From: Acidovorax sp. GBBC 1281
Lineage (GTDB): Bacteria > Pseudomonadota > Gammaproteobacteria > Burkholderiales > Burkholderiaceae_C
Length of the DNA stretch: 64,000 nucleotides
NCBI RefSeq assembly: GCF_028473645.1
Contig: NZ_CP097269.1
Coordinates: forward strand, 814,001 to 878,000
Direction of reading: 5' to 3'
The notes under the pieces were generated by a model, which worked only from the letters and a program-made list of their open reading frames with translations, searched no databases and was not told the origin of the DNA. Positions within the stretch are counted from its first letter, which is position 1. Every line of letters begins with the position of its first letter. The translations under genes were made by a program, and so were the position numbers. Below, piece by piece: positions 37,165 through 47,167 of this stretch.

Positions 37165-38139
37165 ATGACCGGCTGGCTGCTGCGCCGCCTGGGCCAGGCG
37201 CTGCTGGTGGTGCTGGCCATGACGGTGATCGTGTTCGTGGGCCTGCACGCCATCGGCAACCCGGTGGACATCCTGATCGGCGACGACATGAACCAGCAGG
37301 AGCGCCTGGCCGCCATCGCGCGGCTGGGGCTCGACCAGCCGCTGTGGCGCCAGTACCTGGCCTTCATCGACGGCGCGCTGCACGGCAGCCTGGGCAAGAG
37401 CTTCGTGTACCAGGAAGACGCCGTGCGCCTGATCCTGCAGCGCCTGCCTGCCACACTGGAGCTGGCCCTGGCCGCGCTGGTGCTGGCGGTGGTGCTGGGC
37501 GTGCCGCTGGGGCTTTATGCCGGCATGCGGCCGGACAGCGCGGTGTCCAAGGCGCTCATGGCGATCAGCATCGCGGGCTTTTCGCTGCCGGCGTTCTGGG
37601 TGGCGCTGATGCTCATCATGGTGTTCAGCGTGCAACTGGGGTGGATGCCCGCCAGCGGGCGAGGCGCCACGCGCGAGCTGTTCGGCGTGCCGTGGTCGTT
37701 CCTCACGCTCGATGGCCTGCAGCACCTGGCGCTGCCGGCGTTCAACCTGGCGCTGTTCAAGATCTCGCTGGTGCTGCGGCTCACGCGGGCCGGCGTGCGC
37801 GAGGTGCTGCCGCAGGACTTCGTGAAGTTCGCGCGCGCCAAGGGCCTGTCGCCCGCGCGGGTGATGGGCATGCACGTGCTGCGCAACACGCTGATCCCGC
37901 TGGTCACGGTGCTGGGCCTGGAGCTGGGCTCGACCATCGCCTATGCGGTGGTGACGGAGAGCATCTTCGCGTGGCCCGGTGCGGGCAAGCTGATCCTGGA
38001 CAGCATCAACAGCCTGGACCGCCCCGTGGTGGTGGCCTACCTGATGGTGGTGGTCGTGATCTTCGTGACGCTCAACCTGGTGGTGGATGTGCTCTACCGC
38101 CTGCTGGACCCGCGCGCCCGGGTGGAGGGCGCGGCATGA
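37165..38139 (+). CDS. ABC transporter permease, DppB type
   Basis: 324 residues with six membrane helices and the EAA-type loop (VREVLPQDFVKFARAKGLS). N-terminal MTGWLLRRLGQALLVVLAMT is typical for the first permease of dipeptide/nickel/opine importers. It overlaps the second permease by ATGA. Confidence 0.9.
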   Translation: MTGWLLRRLGQALLVVLAMTVIVFVGLHAIGNPVDILIGDDMNQQERLAAIARLGLDQPLWRQYLAFIDGALHGSLGKSFVYQEDAVRLILQRLPATLELALAALVLAVVLGVPLGLYAGMRPDSAVSKALMAISIAGFSLPAFWVALMLIMVFSVQLGWMPASGRGATRELFGVPWSFLTLDGLQHLALPAFNLALFKISLVLRLTRAGVREVLPQDFVKFARAKGLSPARVMGMHVLRNTLIPLVTVLGLELGSTIAYAVVTESIFAWPGAGKLILDSINSLDRPVVVAYLMVVVVIFVTLNLVVDVLYRLLDPRARVEGAA

Positions 38140-39062
38140 CGCAGCCTGTGGTTTCGCCCGACGCTCCCGTGGCGCGGGGCTTCGACGACCGTTCGATCTG
38201 GTACCGCGTGGCGGCGGATTTCCTGCGCTCGCGCACCGCGGCCGCCGCGCTGGCCGTGCTGGCGCTGGTGGTGATCGCGGCGCTGGCCGCGCCCTGGATC
38301 ACGCCGCAGAACCCCTACGACCTGATGCAGCTCGACGTGCTGGATGCGCGCCTGAAGCCCGGCGCGGCCAACGCCGAGGGCACCTTCACCTACTGGCTGG
38401 GCACGGACGGGCAGGGGCGCGACCTGTACTCGGCCATCGTGTACGGCCTGCGCATCAGCCTGCTGGTGGGCGTGGGCTCGGCCGTGGTGGCGGCGGTGAT
38501 CGGCACGCTGGTGGGGCTGCTCGCGGCCTACGCGGGCGGCAAGGTCGATGCGCTGCTGATGCGCGTGGTCGACCTATTGCTGTCGTTCCCGACCATCCTC
38601 ATGGCGCTGATGATCCTGGCCTACGTGGGCAAGGGCGTGGGCAACGTGGTGCTCACGCTGGTGCTGCTGGAGTGGGCCTACTACGCCCGCACGGCGCGCG
38701 GCCAGGCGCTGGTGGAGGCGCGCCGCGAATACGTGGAGGCCGCGCGCGGCCAGGGCATTCCCGGCTGGCGCATCGTCACCGGGCACATCCTGCCCAATTG
38801 CCTGCCGCCGCTCTTGGTGATCGGCGCGCTGCAGGTGGCGCGCGCCATCACGCTGGAGGCCACGCTGTCGTTCCTGGGCCTGGGCGTGCCGATCACCGAG
38901 CCCTCGCTGGGCCTCCTGATCTCCAACGGCTACCAGTACCTGCTGTCCAACGAATACTGGATCAGCTTCTTTCCCGGCCTGGCGCTGCTGTTCACCATCG
39001 TCGCGATCAACCTCGTGGGCGACCAGCTGCGCGACGTGCTCAACCCGAGGCTGCAGAAATGA
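38136..39062 (+). CDS. ABC transporter permease, DppC type
   Basis: 308 residues: an N-terminal cytosolic segment, six helices and the loop VEARREYVEAARGQGIPGWR. Pairs with the DppB-type subunit. ATGA overlaps at both ends of the gene keep the cluster translationally coupled. Confidence 0.9.
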   Translation: MTQPVVSPDAPVARGFDDRSIWYRVAADFLRSRTAAAALAVLALVVIAALAAPWITPQNPYDLMQLDVLDARLKPGAANAEGTFTYWLGTDGQGRDLYSAIVYGLRISLLVGVGSAVVAAVIGTLVGLLAAYAGGKVDALLMRVVDLLLSFPTILMALMILAYVGKGVGNVVLTLVLLEWAYYARTARGQALVEARREYVEAARGQGIPGWRIVTGHILPNCLPPLLVIGALQVARAITLEATLSFLGLGVPITEPSLGLLISNGYQYLLSNEYWISFFPGLALLFTIVAINLVGDQLRDVLNPRLQK

Positions 39063-40098
39063 TGGGCACCGCATCGTCTTCCCCGATCCCGGCGTCCGCT
39101 GCCGCGGTGCCCGCCGGCGTTCCCACGCTGGAGGTGCGCGATCTGCGCACACGCTTTCACACCCGCGCCGGCGTGCTGCCGGTGGTGGACGGCGTGTCGT
39201 TCACGCTCGGGCGCGGCAAGGTGCTGGGCCTGGTGGGCGAGTCGGGCTCGGGCAAATCCGTCACCGGCTTCTCGATCATGGGGCTGGTCGATCCGCCCGG
39301 CCGCGTGGAGGGCGGGCAGGTGCTGTTCCAGGGCCGCGACCTGACCACGCTGCCGGCCGCCGAGCGGCGCGCGCTGCAGGGCAACCGCATCGCCATGATC
39401 TTCCAGGACCCGATGGCCACGCTCAACCCGGTGCTGCGCGTGGACACGCAGATGATCGAGGCCGTCAAGGCCCACCGCCGCGCCACCACCGCCGAGGCCC
39501 GCGCCCTGTCGCGCGACACGCTGGCGCTGATGGGCATTCCCAGCCCCGACGACCGGCTGCGGGCCTACCCGCACCAGCTGTCGGGCGGCATGCGCCAGCG
39601 CGTGGCGATCGCCATCGCGCTGCTGCACGGGCCCGACCTCGTCATCGCCGACGAGCCGACCACGGCGCTGGACGTGACCATCCAGGCGCAGATCCTGTCC
39701 GAGGTGCAAAAGCTGGTGCGCGAGCGCGGCACCTCGCTGATCTGGATCAGCCACGACCTGTCGGTGGTGGCGGGCCTGGCCGACGAGATCGCCGTGATGT
39801 ATGCCGGGCGCATCGTGGAGCACGGCACGGTGGACGACGTGCTCGACCACCCGCAGCACCCTTATACGCAGGGCCTGATCGGCAGCCTGCCCAGCGCCAA
39901 CCGGCGCGGCGAGCGGCTGCGGCAGATTCCCGGCATGGCGCCGTCGCTGCTGCACATGCCGCCGGGCTGTGCCTTCGCGCCGCGCTGCCCACGCGCCAGC
40001 GCCGCCTGCGGCGTGCCGCCGGCCATCACGCACCCGCGCGCCCAGGCCCCGGCGCACGCGGTGCGGTGCTTCCACCCGGGCACCGGGGAGGGCGCGGC

Positions 40099-40102
<4 letters not shown>
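39059..40102 (+). CDS. ABC transporter ATP-binding protein, DppD type
   Basis: 347 residues with Walker A GESGSGKS, signature LSGGMRQR, Walker [14 protein letters not shown] and the C-terminal Cys-containing oligopeptide-transporter domain ([11 protein letters not shown]). One of the two ATPases for the permease pair. Start ATG-ATG at 39059 overlaps the permease stop. Confidence 0.92.
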
Positions 40103-41163
<1,061 letters not shown>

Positions 41164-41228
41164 GCGCTCACCGTCCAACGCCCGTTGCCCCCGCCGTATC
41201 CCGTTCGTTTTTTCCTGAAAGGCCCGCC

Positions 41229-42809
41229 ATGACTTCCTTCCGCCTCGCCACCCTGGCCGCCGCCGCGCTGCTCGCCGGCACCGGCGCGCTCGCGCAGAAC
41301 GGCAACACGCTGTCCATCGGCTTCGCCGACCCGGTGTCGTCGGTCGATCCGCAGCTCAACAACCACGCGGGCGACCGCTCGCTGGCGCTGCATTTCTGGG
41401 ACTCGCTGGTCAACTCGCGCGACGGCGGCAAGTTGGAGCCGGGCCTGGCCGCCAGCTGGAAGACGCTGGACGACAAGACCTGGGAGTTCAAGCTGCGCAC
41501 CGACGTGAAGTGGCAGGACGGCACGCCCTTCACCGCCGACGACATCGTGTTCTCGTTCCAGCGCGCGCGCAACGTGCCCGGCAGCGTGGCGTCCTATGCG
41601 GGCGCGCTGCGCACGGTCGAATCGACCACGGCCAAGGACGCGCACACCGTCATCGTCAAGACCAACACGCCCAATCCCATGCTGCCGCTGGAGATCGCCT
41701 CGATCTACATCGTGAGCAAGCACGTGGGCGAAAAATCGAAGACTGAGGACTACAACGCCGGCCGCGCCGTCGTGGGCACGGGGCCGTACAAATTCATCTC
41801 CTACGTGCCGGGCGACCGCACGGTGTTCGAGCGCAGCGCGAGCTACTACGGCACCAAGCCGCTGTGGGAAAAGGTGAACTACCGCTACATCAACAACGGC
41901 GCGGCGCGCACCGCCGCGCTGCTGGCGGGTGATGTGGACGTGATCGACAAGGTCGCCGTGACCGACGTGGAGAAGCTGCGCAAGACGCCCAGCGTGAGCG
42001 TGTACACCTACCCCGGCCTGCGCGCGCTGCTGCTGCAGCCCAGCTTCAAGGCCGGCGCCAACGAGTTCGTCACCGACAACGCGGGCAAGCCGCTCGCGCA
42101 GAACCCGCTGCGGGACGTGCGCGTGCGCCAGGCGCTGTCGCTGGCCATCAACCGCAAGGCCATCGTGGACCGCGTGCTGCAGGGCACGGTGACCGAGGCC
42201 AACCAGTGGATGCCCAAGGGCAGCTTCGGCTACAACCCCGAGGTCAAGGACATCCCCTACAACGTGGAGCAGGCCAAGAAGCTGCTGGCCGAGGCCGGCT
42301 TTCCGCAGGGCTTCCAGATCACCATCCACGTGCCCGGCGACCGCTACCCGCAGGCCCCCGAGACCGTGCAGGCCGTGGCCCAGTTCTGGAGCCGCGCGGG
42401 CGTGAAGACCAAGGTGGAGGTGCTGCCCTGGGCCTCGTACGCCAGCCGCGCCAACAAGAACGACTTCGCCGTCAGCGTGATCGCCTGGGGCAACGGCACG
42501 GGCGAGGCCGGCTACGGCCTGCTGCAGACGCTGGCCACCACCGACGCCCAGCGCGGGCGGGGCGCCAACAACTGGGGCCGCTACAGCAATGAAGCGGTGG
42601 ACAAGGCGCTCGACGCCGCCACGGTGGAGTTCGACGCGCGCCGCCGCGAGGCCGTGTTCCGCCATGCCGCCAAGCTGGTCACCGACGACGTGGGCCAGAT
42701 CCCGCTGTTCCACTACCAGAACATCTGGGCCGCCAAGAAGGGGCTGAAGGTCGAGCCGATCCTGAGCGACCGCACCACCGCCCTGCAAGTCACCCGCGTG
42801 GGCAAGTAA
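41229..42809 (+). CDS. ABC transporter substrate-binding protein (SBP_bac_5 type)
   Basis: 526-residue periplasmic binding protein with a Sec signal (MTSFRLATLAAAALLAGTGA, cleavage after ALA) and the dipeptide-binding fold. Markers: SSVDPQLNNHAGDRSLALHF near the N-terminus and TWEFKLRTDVKWQDGTPFTA. With the CMD/peroxidase genes it recalls the KPN_01854-type uptake clusters I know from genome annotation. The ligand is not known. Confidence 0.88.
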   Translation: MTSFRLATLAAAALLAGTGALAQNGNTLSIGFADPVSSVDPQLNNHAGDRSLALHFWDSLVNSRDGGKLEPGLAASWKTLDDKTWEFKLRTDVKWQDGTPFTADDIVFSFQRARNVPGSVASYAGALRTVESTTAKDAHTVIVKTNTPNPMLPLEIASIYIVSKHVGEKSKTEDYNAGRAVVGTGPYKFISYVPGDRTVFERSASYYGTKPLWEKVNYRYINNGAARTAALLAGDVDVIDKVAVTDVEKLRKTPSVSVYTYPGLRALLLQPSFKAGANEFVTDNAGKPLAQNPLRDVRVRQALSLAINRKAIVDRVLQGTVTEANQWMPKGSFGYNPEVKDIPYNVEQAKKLLAEAGFPQGFQITIHVPGDRYPQAPETVQAVAQFWSRAGVKTKVEVLPWASYASRANKNDFAVSVIAWGNGTGEAGYGLLQTLATTDAQRGRGANNWGRYSNEAVDKALDAATVEFDARRREAVFRHAAKLVTDDVGQIPLFHYQNIWAAKKGLKVEPILSDRTTALQVTRVGK

Positions 42810-42812
42810 GGC

Positions 42813-44201
42813 GTGGCCGCGCTCACCATCACCCCCGCCGACGCGCTGATCGACGTGCCCCGGCGCATCGTGGCCACCGGGCTCGTGCCGGGCGAGACGG
42901 TCACGCTGCGCAGCCACACGCTGCGCGGGCCGGCCGTGGCCTGGCGCGCCGAAGCGGTCTTCCGCGCCGACGCCGATGGCACGGTGGACCTGTCGCGCGA
43001 CGCACCGCTGTCGGGCAGCTACGCCGGCGTGTCGCCCATGGGTCTGGTGTGGTCGCAGGTGCCCGACGGCGGGCAGGCGCCGCGCGCGCTGTTCGCCAGC
43101 ACCCCGGCCGCGCCGCTGGCCACCGAGGTCACCCTGGAGCGCGGCGCGCCGGGCGGGGCGCCGCTCCCGGGCCGCTTCGTGCAGCACCTGGTCGGCCCCG
43201 GCGTGGTGCGGCGCGAGCTTCGTGGCGGGGTGCGCGACGAGGGCCTGTCGGGCACGCTGTTCCTGCCGCCGGGCCCGGGCCCGCACCCGGCGGTGCTGGT
43301 GCTCAACGGCTCGGGCGGGGGCATCAACGAGCCGCGCGCCGCGCTGTACGCCTCGCACGGCTACGCGGCGCTGGCGCTGGGCTACTTCCAGTCGCCGGGG
43401 CGGCCCGACCACATCTCGGACACGCACCTCGAATACTTCGAGACCGCGCTCGCCTGGCTGCATCGCACGGTGCGCCCGCGCGGCGGCTTCGTCGCGCTGA
43501 GCGGGCAGTCGCGCGGCGGCGAGCTGGTGCTGCTGTTGGGCACGCTGTTCCCGGAGCAGGTCTCGGCCGTCATCGGCTACGTGCCGGGCGCGGTGGTGCA
43601 CAGCGCGCAGAACGCCTGCAACCCCGCCAACGGCCCCGACAGCCGCAACGGCCCGGCGTGGATCTTCCGCGGCCAACCGCTGCCGCACCTGTGGGAGAAC
43701 AACCGCACGGCCACCTGGGCGCCGTGGGACGAGGGACCCGAGCCGCGCCGCCATGCCAACGCGCTGCTCACCGCGCTGCAGGACGAGGAGGCCGTGGAGC
43801 GCGCCCGCATCCGCGTGGAGCGCATCCGCGGGCCGGTGCTGCTGCTGACCGCCGAGGACGACGGCTCCTGGCCCTCGTCGCGCTACGGCCGCATGGTCGT
43901 GGAGCGGCTCAAGGCCCATGCGCACCCGCACCCGGTGGCGCAGTACGACTACGCGGGCGCGGGGCATTCGATTTTGTTTCCCTACCTGCCCACCACGCAG
44001 ACCGTGTACGCCCACCCGGTCTCGGGCCGGCTCAGCACCGGCGGCGGCGCGCCCGCGCCCAACGCCTGGGCGGACGAACACTCGTGGCGGCAAGTGCTAT
44101 CATTTTTGAAGCAAGCCGCCCTAGAAAAATTTGTGCTGCAGCCCTGCGAACCCTTGAACCCCGGGGCGGCCGACGCGCCGCCGAAACGGAGCCGACCATG
44201 A
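42813..44201 (+). CDS. acyl-CoA thioesterase/BAAT-type hydrolase
   Basis: 462 residues, GTG start at 42813. N-terminal BAAT/thioesterase beta domain (DALIDVPRRIVATGLVPGE) and an alpha/beta hydrolase domain with nucleophile elbow ALSGQSRGGE and C-terminal His in AGAGHS. Related enzymes hydrolyse acyl-CoA or transfer acyl groups to amino acids. Its last 35 codons run through a degenerate 48-bp repeat, so the C-terminus is probably recent. It overlaps the next gene by ATGA. Confidence 0.82.
   Translation: MAALTITPADALIDVPRRIVATGLVPGETVTLRSHTLRGPAVAWRAEAVFRADADGTVDLSRDAPLSGSYAGVSPMGLVWSQVPDGGQAPRALFASTPAAPLATEVTLERGAPGGAPLPGRFVQHLVGPGVVRRELRGGVRDEGLSGTLFLPPGPGPHPAVLVLNGSGGGINEPRAALYASHGYAALALGYFQSPGRPDHISDTHLEYFETALAWLHRTVRPRGGFVALSGQSRGGELVLLLGTLFPEQVSAVIGYVPGAVVHSAQNACNPANGPDSRNGPAWIFRGQPLPHLWENNRTATWAPWDEGPEPRRHANALLTALQDEEAVERARIRVERIRGPVLLLTAEDDGSWPSSRYGRMVVERLKAHAHPHPVAQYDYAGAGHSILFPYLPTTQTVYAHPVSGRLSTGGGAPAPNAWADEHSWRQVLSFLKQAALEKFVLQPCEPLNPGAADAPPKRSRP
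44096..44143 (+). repeat. 48-bp repeat, degenerate copy D, inside a coding end
   Basis: GCTATCATTTTTGAAGC, then GCCCTAG and TGCTGCAGCC: the same length and block order but many substitutions. It is read as the final part of the BAAT-type hydrolase. Confidence 0.5.
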
Positions 44202-45370
44202 CCGATTCCCTCGCCCCCGACTGGGTGGACACCCTGGTGCCGCTGAACCCTGGCGACCCCGCGCACGTGGTGCGCCACCAGCGCGACAAGGTGGTGGCCG
44301 CCACCCAGGGCAGCTACGACAGCCTGTTCGATCCCGCGCTGGAGGGCCTGAGCCTGGCTGAGCGCCTGCTGGCGGCGCGGGCCGTCGCCACCCAGGCCGG
44401 CAGCACGCCGGCGGTGGCGCACTACACGGCGCGGCTGCAGGGCCTGGCCGACCTCACGCCCGCGCAGCGGGAGGCGGTGGCCTCGGGCTCGGCGGCCGCG
44501 GGGGATGCACGCCTGCAGGCCATCCTGCACTTTGCCGAACTGCTGGCCGCGCGGCCGGTGGAAGGCGACCGCGCGGCGCTGCTGCAGTTGCCCGCAGCGG
44601 GCTTGACCACCCCGGCGGTGGTGGCGCTGGCGCAGCTCATTGCGTTCGTGGCCTACCAGATGCGCGTGGTGGCCGGGTTGCAGGCTCTGGCGGCGCTTGG
44701 CGCGCTCCAGGCATCCGTACAGGCATCGGTCGGCGAACCCGCCCCGGCCGCCGCCCCGTTCGTGCACCCCGCCCACCTCCCGAAGCCCGGCGAGCCCGTG
44801 CGCGTGAACGGCTATACCAGCGAGACGCTGGAGTGGAAGGCCTGGTTGCCCGTGCTGGACCTGGAGCAGGCGTCGCCGGCGCAACTGGCGGTGCTGGAGG
44901 CCAGCCACCCCAAGGCCCGGACCAGCGACTATTACCGCGTGCTGGCGCACCAGCCGCGCATCCTGCAGGAGCGTTCGATCGTCTTCAACGCGATCATGTA
45001 CGCGCCCGGCGGCCTGTCGCGCGCCGAGCGCGAACTGGCCAGCGCCGTGGCCTCGCGCGTGAACGGATGCGTGTACTGCGCTTCGGTGCATGCGCAGCGG
45101 TTCGAGCAACTGGCCAAGCGCAACGACGTCATCGTGCAGGTGTTCACCGACCCGCAGGGCGCGGGCACCACGTCACGCGAGCAGGCCATCGTGCAGGCCA
45201 GCATCGACCTCACGCGGTCCCCGGGCGCCTTCGGTGCCGAGCAGGTGCGACCGCTGCGCGCCGCCGGCCTGTCGGACCTGGAAATCCTCGATGCCGTGCA
45301 CGCCGTGGCGATCTTCGCCTGGGCGAACCGGCTGATGCTCAACCTGGGCGAGCCGGTGTTTCCCGGCTGA
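44198..45370 (+). CDS. fused CMD-domain / alkylhydroperoxidase-like protein
   Basis: 390 residues made of two units that I know as separate small families (Avi_7170 and Avi_7169 types in annotation). N-terminal: WVDTLVPLNPGDPAHVVRHQ and the region to about 190. C-terminal: GYTSETLEWKAWLPVLDLEQ up to the AhpD-like active site NGCVYCASVHAQRF (about residue 290), which holds the CxxC and His of peroxidase activity. Possibly it detoxifies peroxide made by the oxygenase upstream. The ATG at 44198 overlaps the hydrolase stop. Confidence 0.82.
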   Translation: MTDSLAPDWVDTLVPLNPGDPAHVVRHQRDKVVAATQGSYDSLFDPALEGLSLAERLLAARAVATQAGSTPAVAHYTARLQGLADLTPAQREAVASGSAAAGDARLQAILHFAELLAARPVEGDRAALLQLPAAGLTTPAVVALAQLIAFVAYQMRVVAGLQALAALGALQASVQASVGEPAPAAAPFVHPAHLPKPGEPVRVNGYTSETLEWKAWLPVLDLEQASPAQLAVLEASHPKARTSDYYRVLAHQPRILQERSIVFNAIMYAPGGLSRAERELASAVASRVNGCVYCASVHAQRFEQLAKRNDVIVQVFTDPQGAGTTSREQAIVQASIDLTRSPGAFGAEQVRPLRAAGLSDLEILDAVHAVAIFAWANRLMLNLGEPVFPG

Positions 45371-45408
45371 CCGCCGGGTGCGGCCGGGGCGCCCCTGGCC
45401 GTGGGGCG

Positions 45409-46140
45409 TCAGATCGCGCAGCCGTCCGGGCCGCAGGCCGGTGCGCCACCGCCACTGCCGGCCGCCGGCCACTGCGCCGGCCCGGCCTGCAGGCGCTGGC
45501 TCAGGTCCGCCGTCCAGGCTTCGGGCCGGCCGAGCCACGGACCGATGTCCAGCGTCTGCAGCGCGGCGCCCGGCCATTGCAGCGCCAGGGTGGGAAAGCC
45601 CTGGCCGCCCGCGCGGGCCAGCCATTGGCGGCTCTCCGCGAAATGCGCCAGCGTGGGGGCTCCCTGCCACTGGGCGAAGGCCGCGCGGAACGCCTGTGCA
45701 TTCAGGCCGAGTTCCGCGGCCAGCGCCTGCAGCACGGCGGCGTCTGCCACGCGGCGGCCTTGTGCATAGTGCGCGTGCTGGACCCGGTGCGCCATCTCCA
45801 GTCCGTGGCCCCCCAGCGCCTGGGCGGCCAGGATGGCGGTGGTCGGCGGCTCCGAATCCATCATCGCCATCGGGTCGCGCAGCAGGCCGTCGAAATACGC
45901 CTCGCCGAAGGGCTGTCCGGTGAGCTGGGCGATGCGCCGGTCGTGCGGCACCACGTGGTCGCGCCACCGGGGCGTGATGGCGATGCGGTTGGGGCCGGCC
46001 AGCATGCCCCCGCCGTGCAGCGCGATTGCCAGGTCCGGCAGCTGCCGCGCAGCCTGCACCAGCGGCGCCGCGGCGTAGCACCAGCCGCACAGCGGGTCGA
46101 AGATGTAGTGCAGCACCGCGGACGGTGCGCCGGCGTTCAT
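45409..46140 (-). CDS. DsbA-family thioredoxin-fold protein
   Basis: 243 residues starting MNAGAPSAVLHYIFDPLCGWCYAAAPLV; the redox motif is CGWC near residue 18. It lacks a signal peptide, so it is probably cytosolic, similar to FrnE/2-hydroxychromene isomerase-like proteins. The C-terminus holds a second Cys-rich tail (APACGPDGCAI). The ATG overlaps the stop of the MBL-fold gene by ATGA. Confidence 0.82.
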   Translation of the reverse strand: MNAGAPSAVLHYIFDPLCGWCYAAAPLVQAARQLPDLAIALHGGGMLAGPNRIAITPRWRDHVVPHDRRIAQLTGQPFGEAYFDGLLRDPMAMMDSEPPTTAILAAQALGGHGLEMAHRVQHAHYAQGRRVADAAVLQALAAELGLNAQAFRAAFAQWQGAPTLAHFAESRQWLARAGGQGFPTLALQWPGAALQTLDIGPWLGRPEAWTADLSQRLQAGPAQWPAAGSGGGAPACGPDGCAI

Positions 46141-47039
46141 TGCGGCCATTTCATCTCGCCCTTCACGACCTTGGCGCCCAGCTCCAGGGAAGACGAGTCG
46201 CCCAGTTGCGGATAACGCTGCTTCATGGCGGCCACCAGCGCCGCCGCATCCTTGGCGCGGGCGGCCTCTTCCTCGAACGCCTGAACGTAGCCGCGGGTGA
46301 ACGCCACCGAGGCCACGCTGCGCGGCTCGCGGCCACTGGCGTCCGGCAGGAAATGGCCGGGCACCACGACCTGCGGCTGCAGCGCGTCGATCTGGTCCAG
46401 GGTGGCGAGCCAGTCGCGGCGCGATTCGGGCGTTGGGGTGTCGGCCATCCAGACGTGGATGTTGGCCGCCACCGGCACGCCCCCGACCACCGCCTTCAGC
46501 GAGGGAAGCCAAGCCACCGTGCGGCCAGGCGTGGGGCCTTTCAGGCCGACCACCTGGATGGCATGGCCCTCCAGCACGAGGGTGTCGCCCTGCAGCGGCT
46601 CGGGCACAACCAGGGCCTTGGGGGCGTTGTCCTTGAGGATGGGTCCCCAGTGGGCGAGCTTGCCGTCCTTGGATGCCCGGATGCCGGCCACCGTCTGTGG
46701 CGTGGCGACGATCCGGGCCGCGGGGAAGGCCGCCTTGATGACATCCAGGCCGAAATAGAAATCGGGGTCCTTGTGGCTGATGTACACCGTGGTCAGCTTC
46801 TTGCCGCTGGCGCGGATCTTCTCCACCAGGGCCTGGGCATCGTCGCGCTGGAATTGCGCATCGATCAGCACCGCTTCGGTCTCGCCGGTGATCAGCTCCG
46901 ACGACACCGGGAACAGGCTCTTGGCGCCGGGGTTGTACACGTGCAACTGCAGTGGGCCGGCGGCCAGCGCCGCGGCGGCGAGGCCGAGGCCGGCGGCGCC
47001 GGCGATCAGGGTGCGGAGGAATCGGAGGGGGCGGTGCAT
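46137..47039 (-). CDS. secreted MBL-fold protein with altered metal motif
   Basis: 300 residues with a Sec signal (FLRTLIAGAAGLGLAAAALA). The metallo-beta-lactamase motif that is usually HxHxDH appears as SHKDPDFYFG, so two of the metal His residues are replaced; a later VVVPGHFLP and VVGLKGPTPGRT fit the fold. The enzyme may bind metal differently or be inactive. It is divergent from a LysR gene that probably controls it, and is followed by the DsbA-like gene. Confidence 0.82.
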   Translation of the reverse strand: MHRPLRFLRTLIAGAAGLGLAAAALAAGPLQLHVYNPGAKSLFPVSSELITGETEAVLIDAQFQRDDAQALVEKIRASGKKLTTVYISHKDPDFYFGLDVIKAAFPAARIVATPQTVAGIRASKDGKLAHWGPILKDNAPKALVVPEPLQGDTLVLEGHAIQVVGLKGPTPGRTVAWLPSLKAVVGGVPVAANIHVWMADTPTPESRRDWLATLDQIDALQPQVVVPGHFLPDASGREPRSVASVAFTRGYVQAFEEEAARAKDAAALVAAMKQRYPQLGDSSSLELGAKVVKGEMKWPQ

Positions 47040-47136
47040 GGCGGGGCTCCTGGTGCGCAATGGACGAAGGGGAATGAGCGAACAGCGAATGGCCCGCATC
47101 GTAGGTTGCCTGGATCGGCCGAAAAACCCCCTACCA

Positions 47137-47153
47137 TGCAATGATTTGTTGCA
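47137..47153. promoter_or_regulatory. LysR-type operator candidate
   Basis: TGCAA-N7-TTGCA, an inverted repeat fitting the T-N11-A rule of LysR sites, 15 bases before the LysR ATG and in the divergent interval with the MBL gene. ATCGATCGATCGA follows at 47153. Confidence 0.4.
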
Positions 47154-47167
47154 TCGATCGATCGAAT

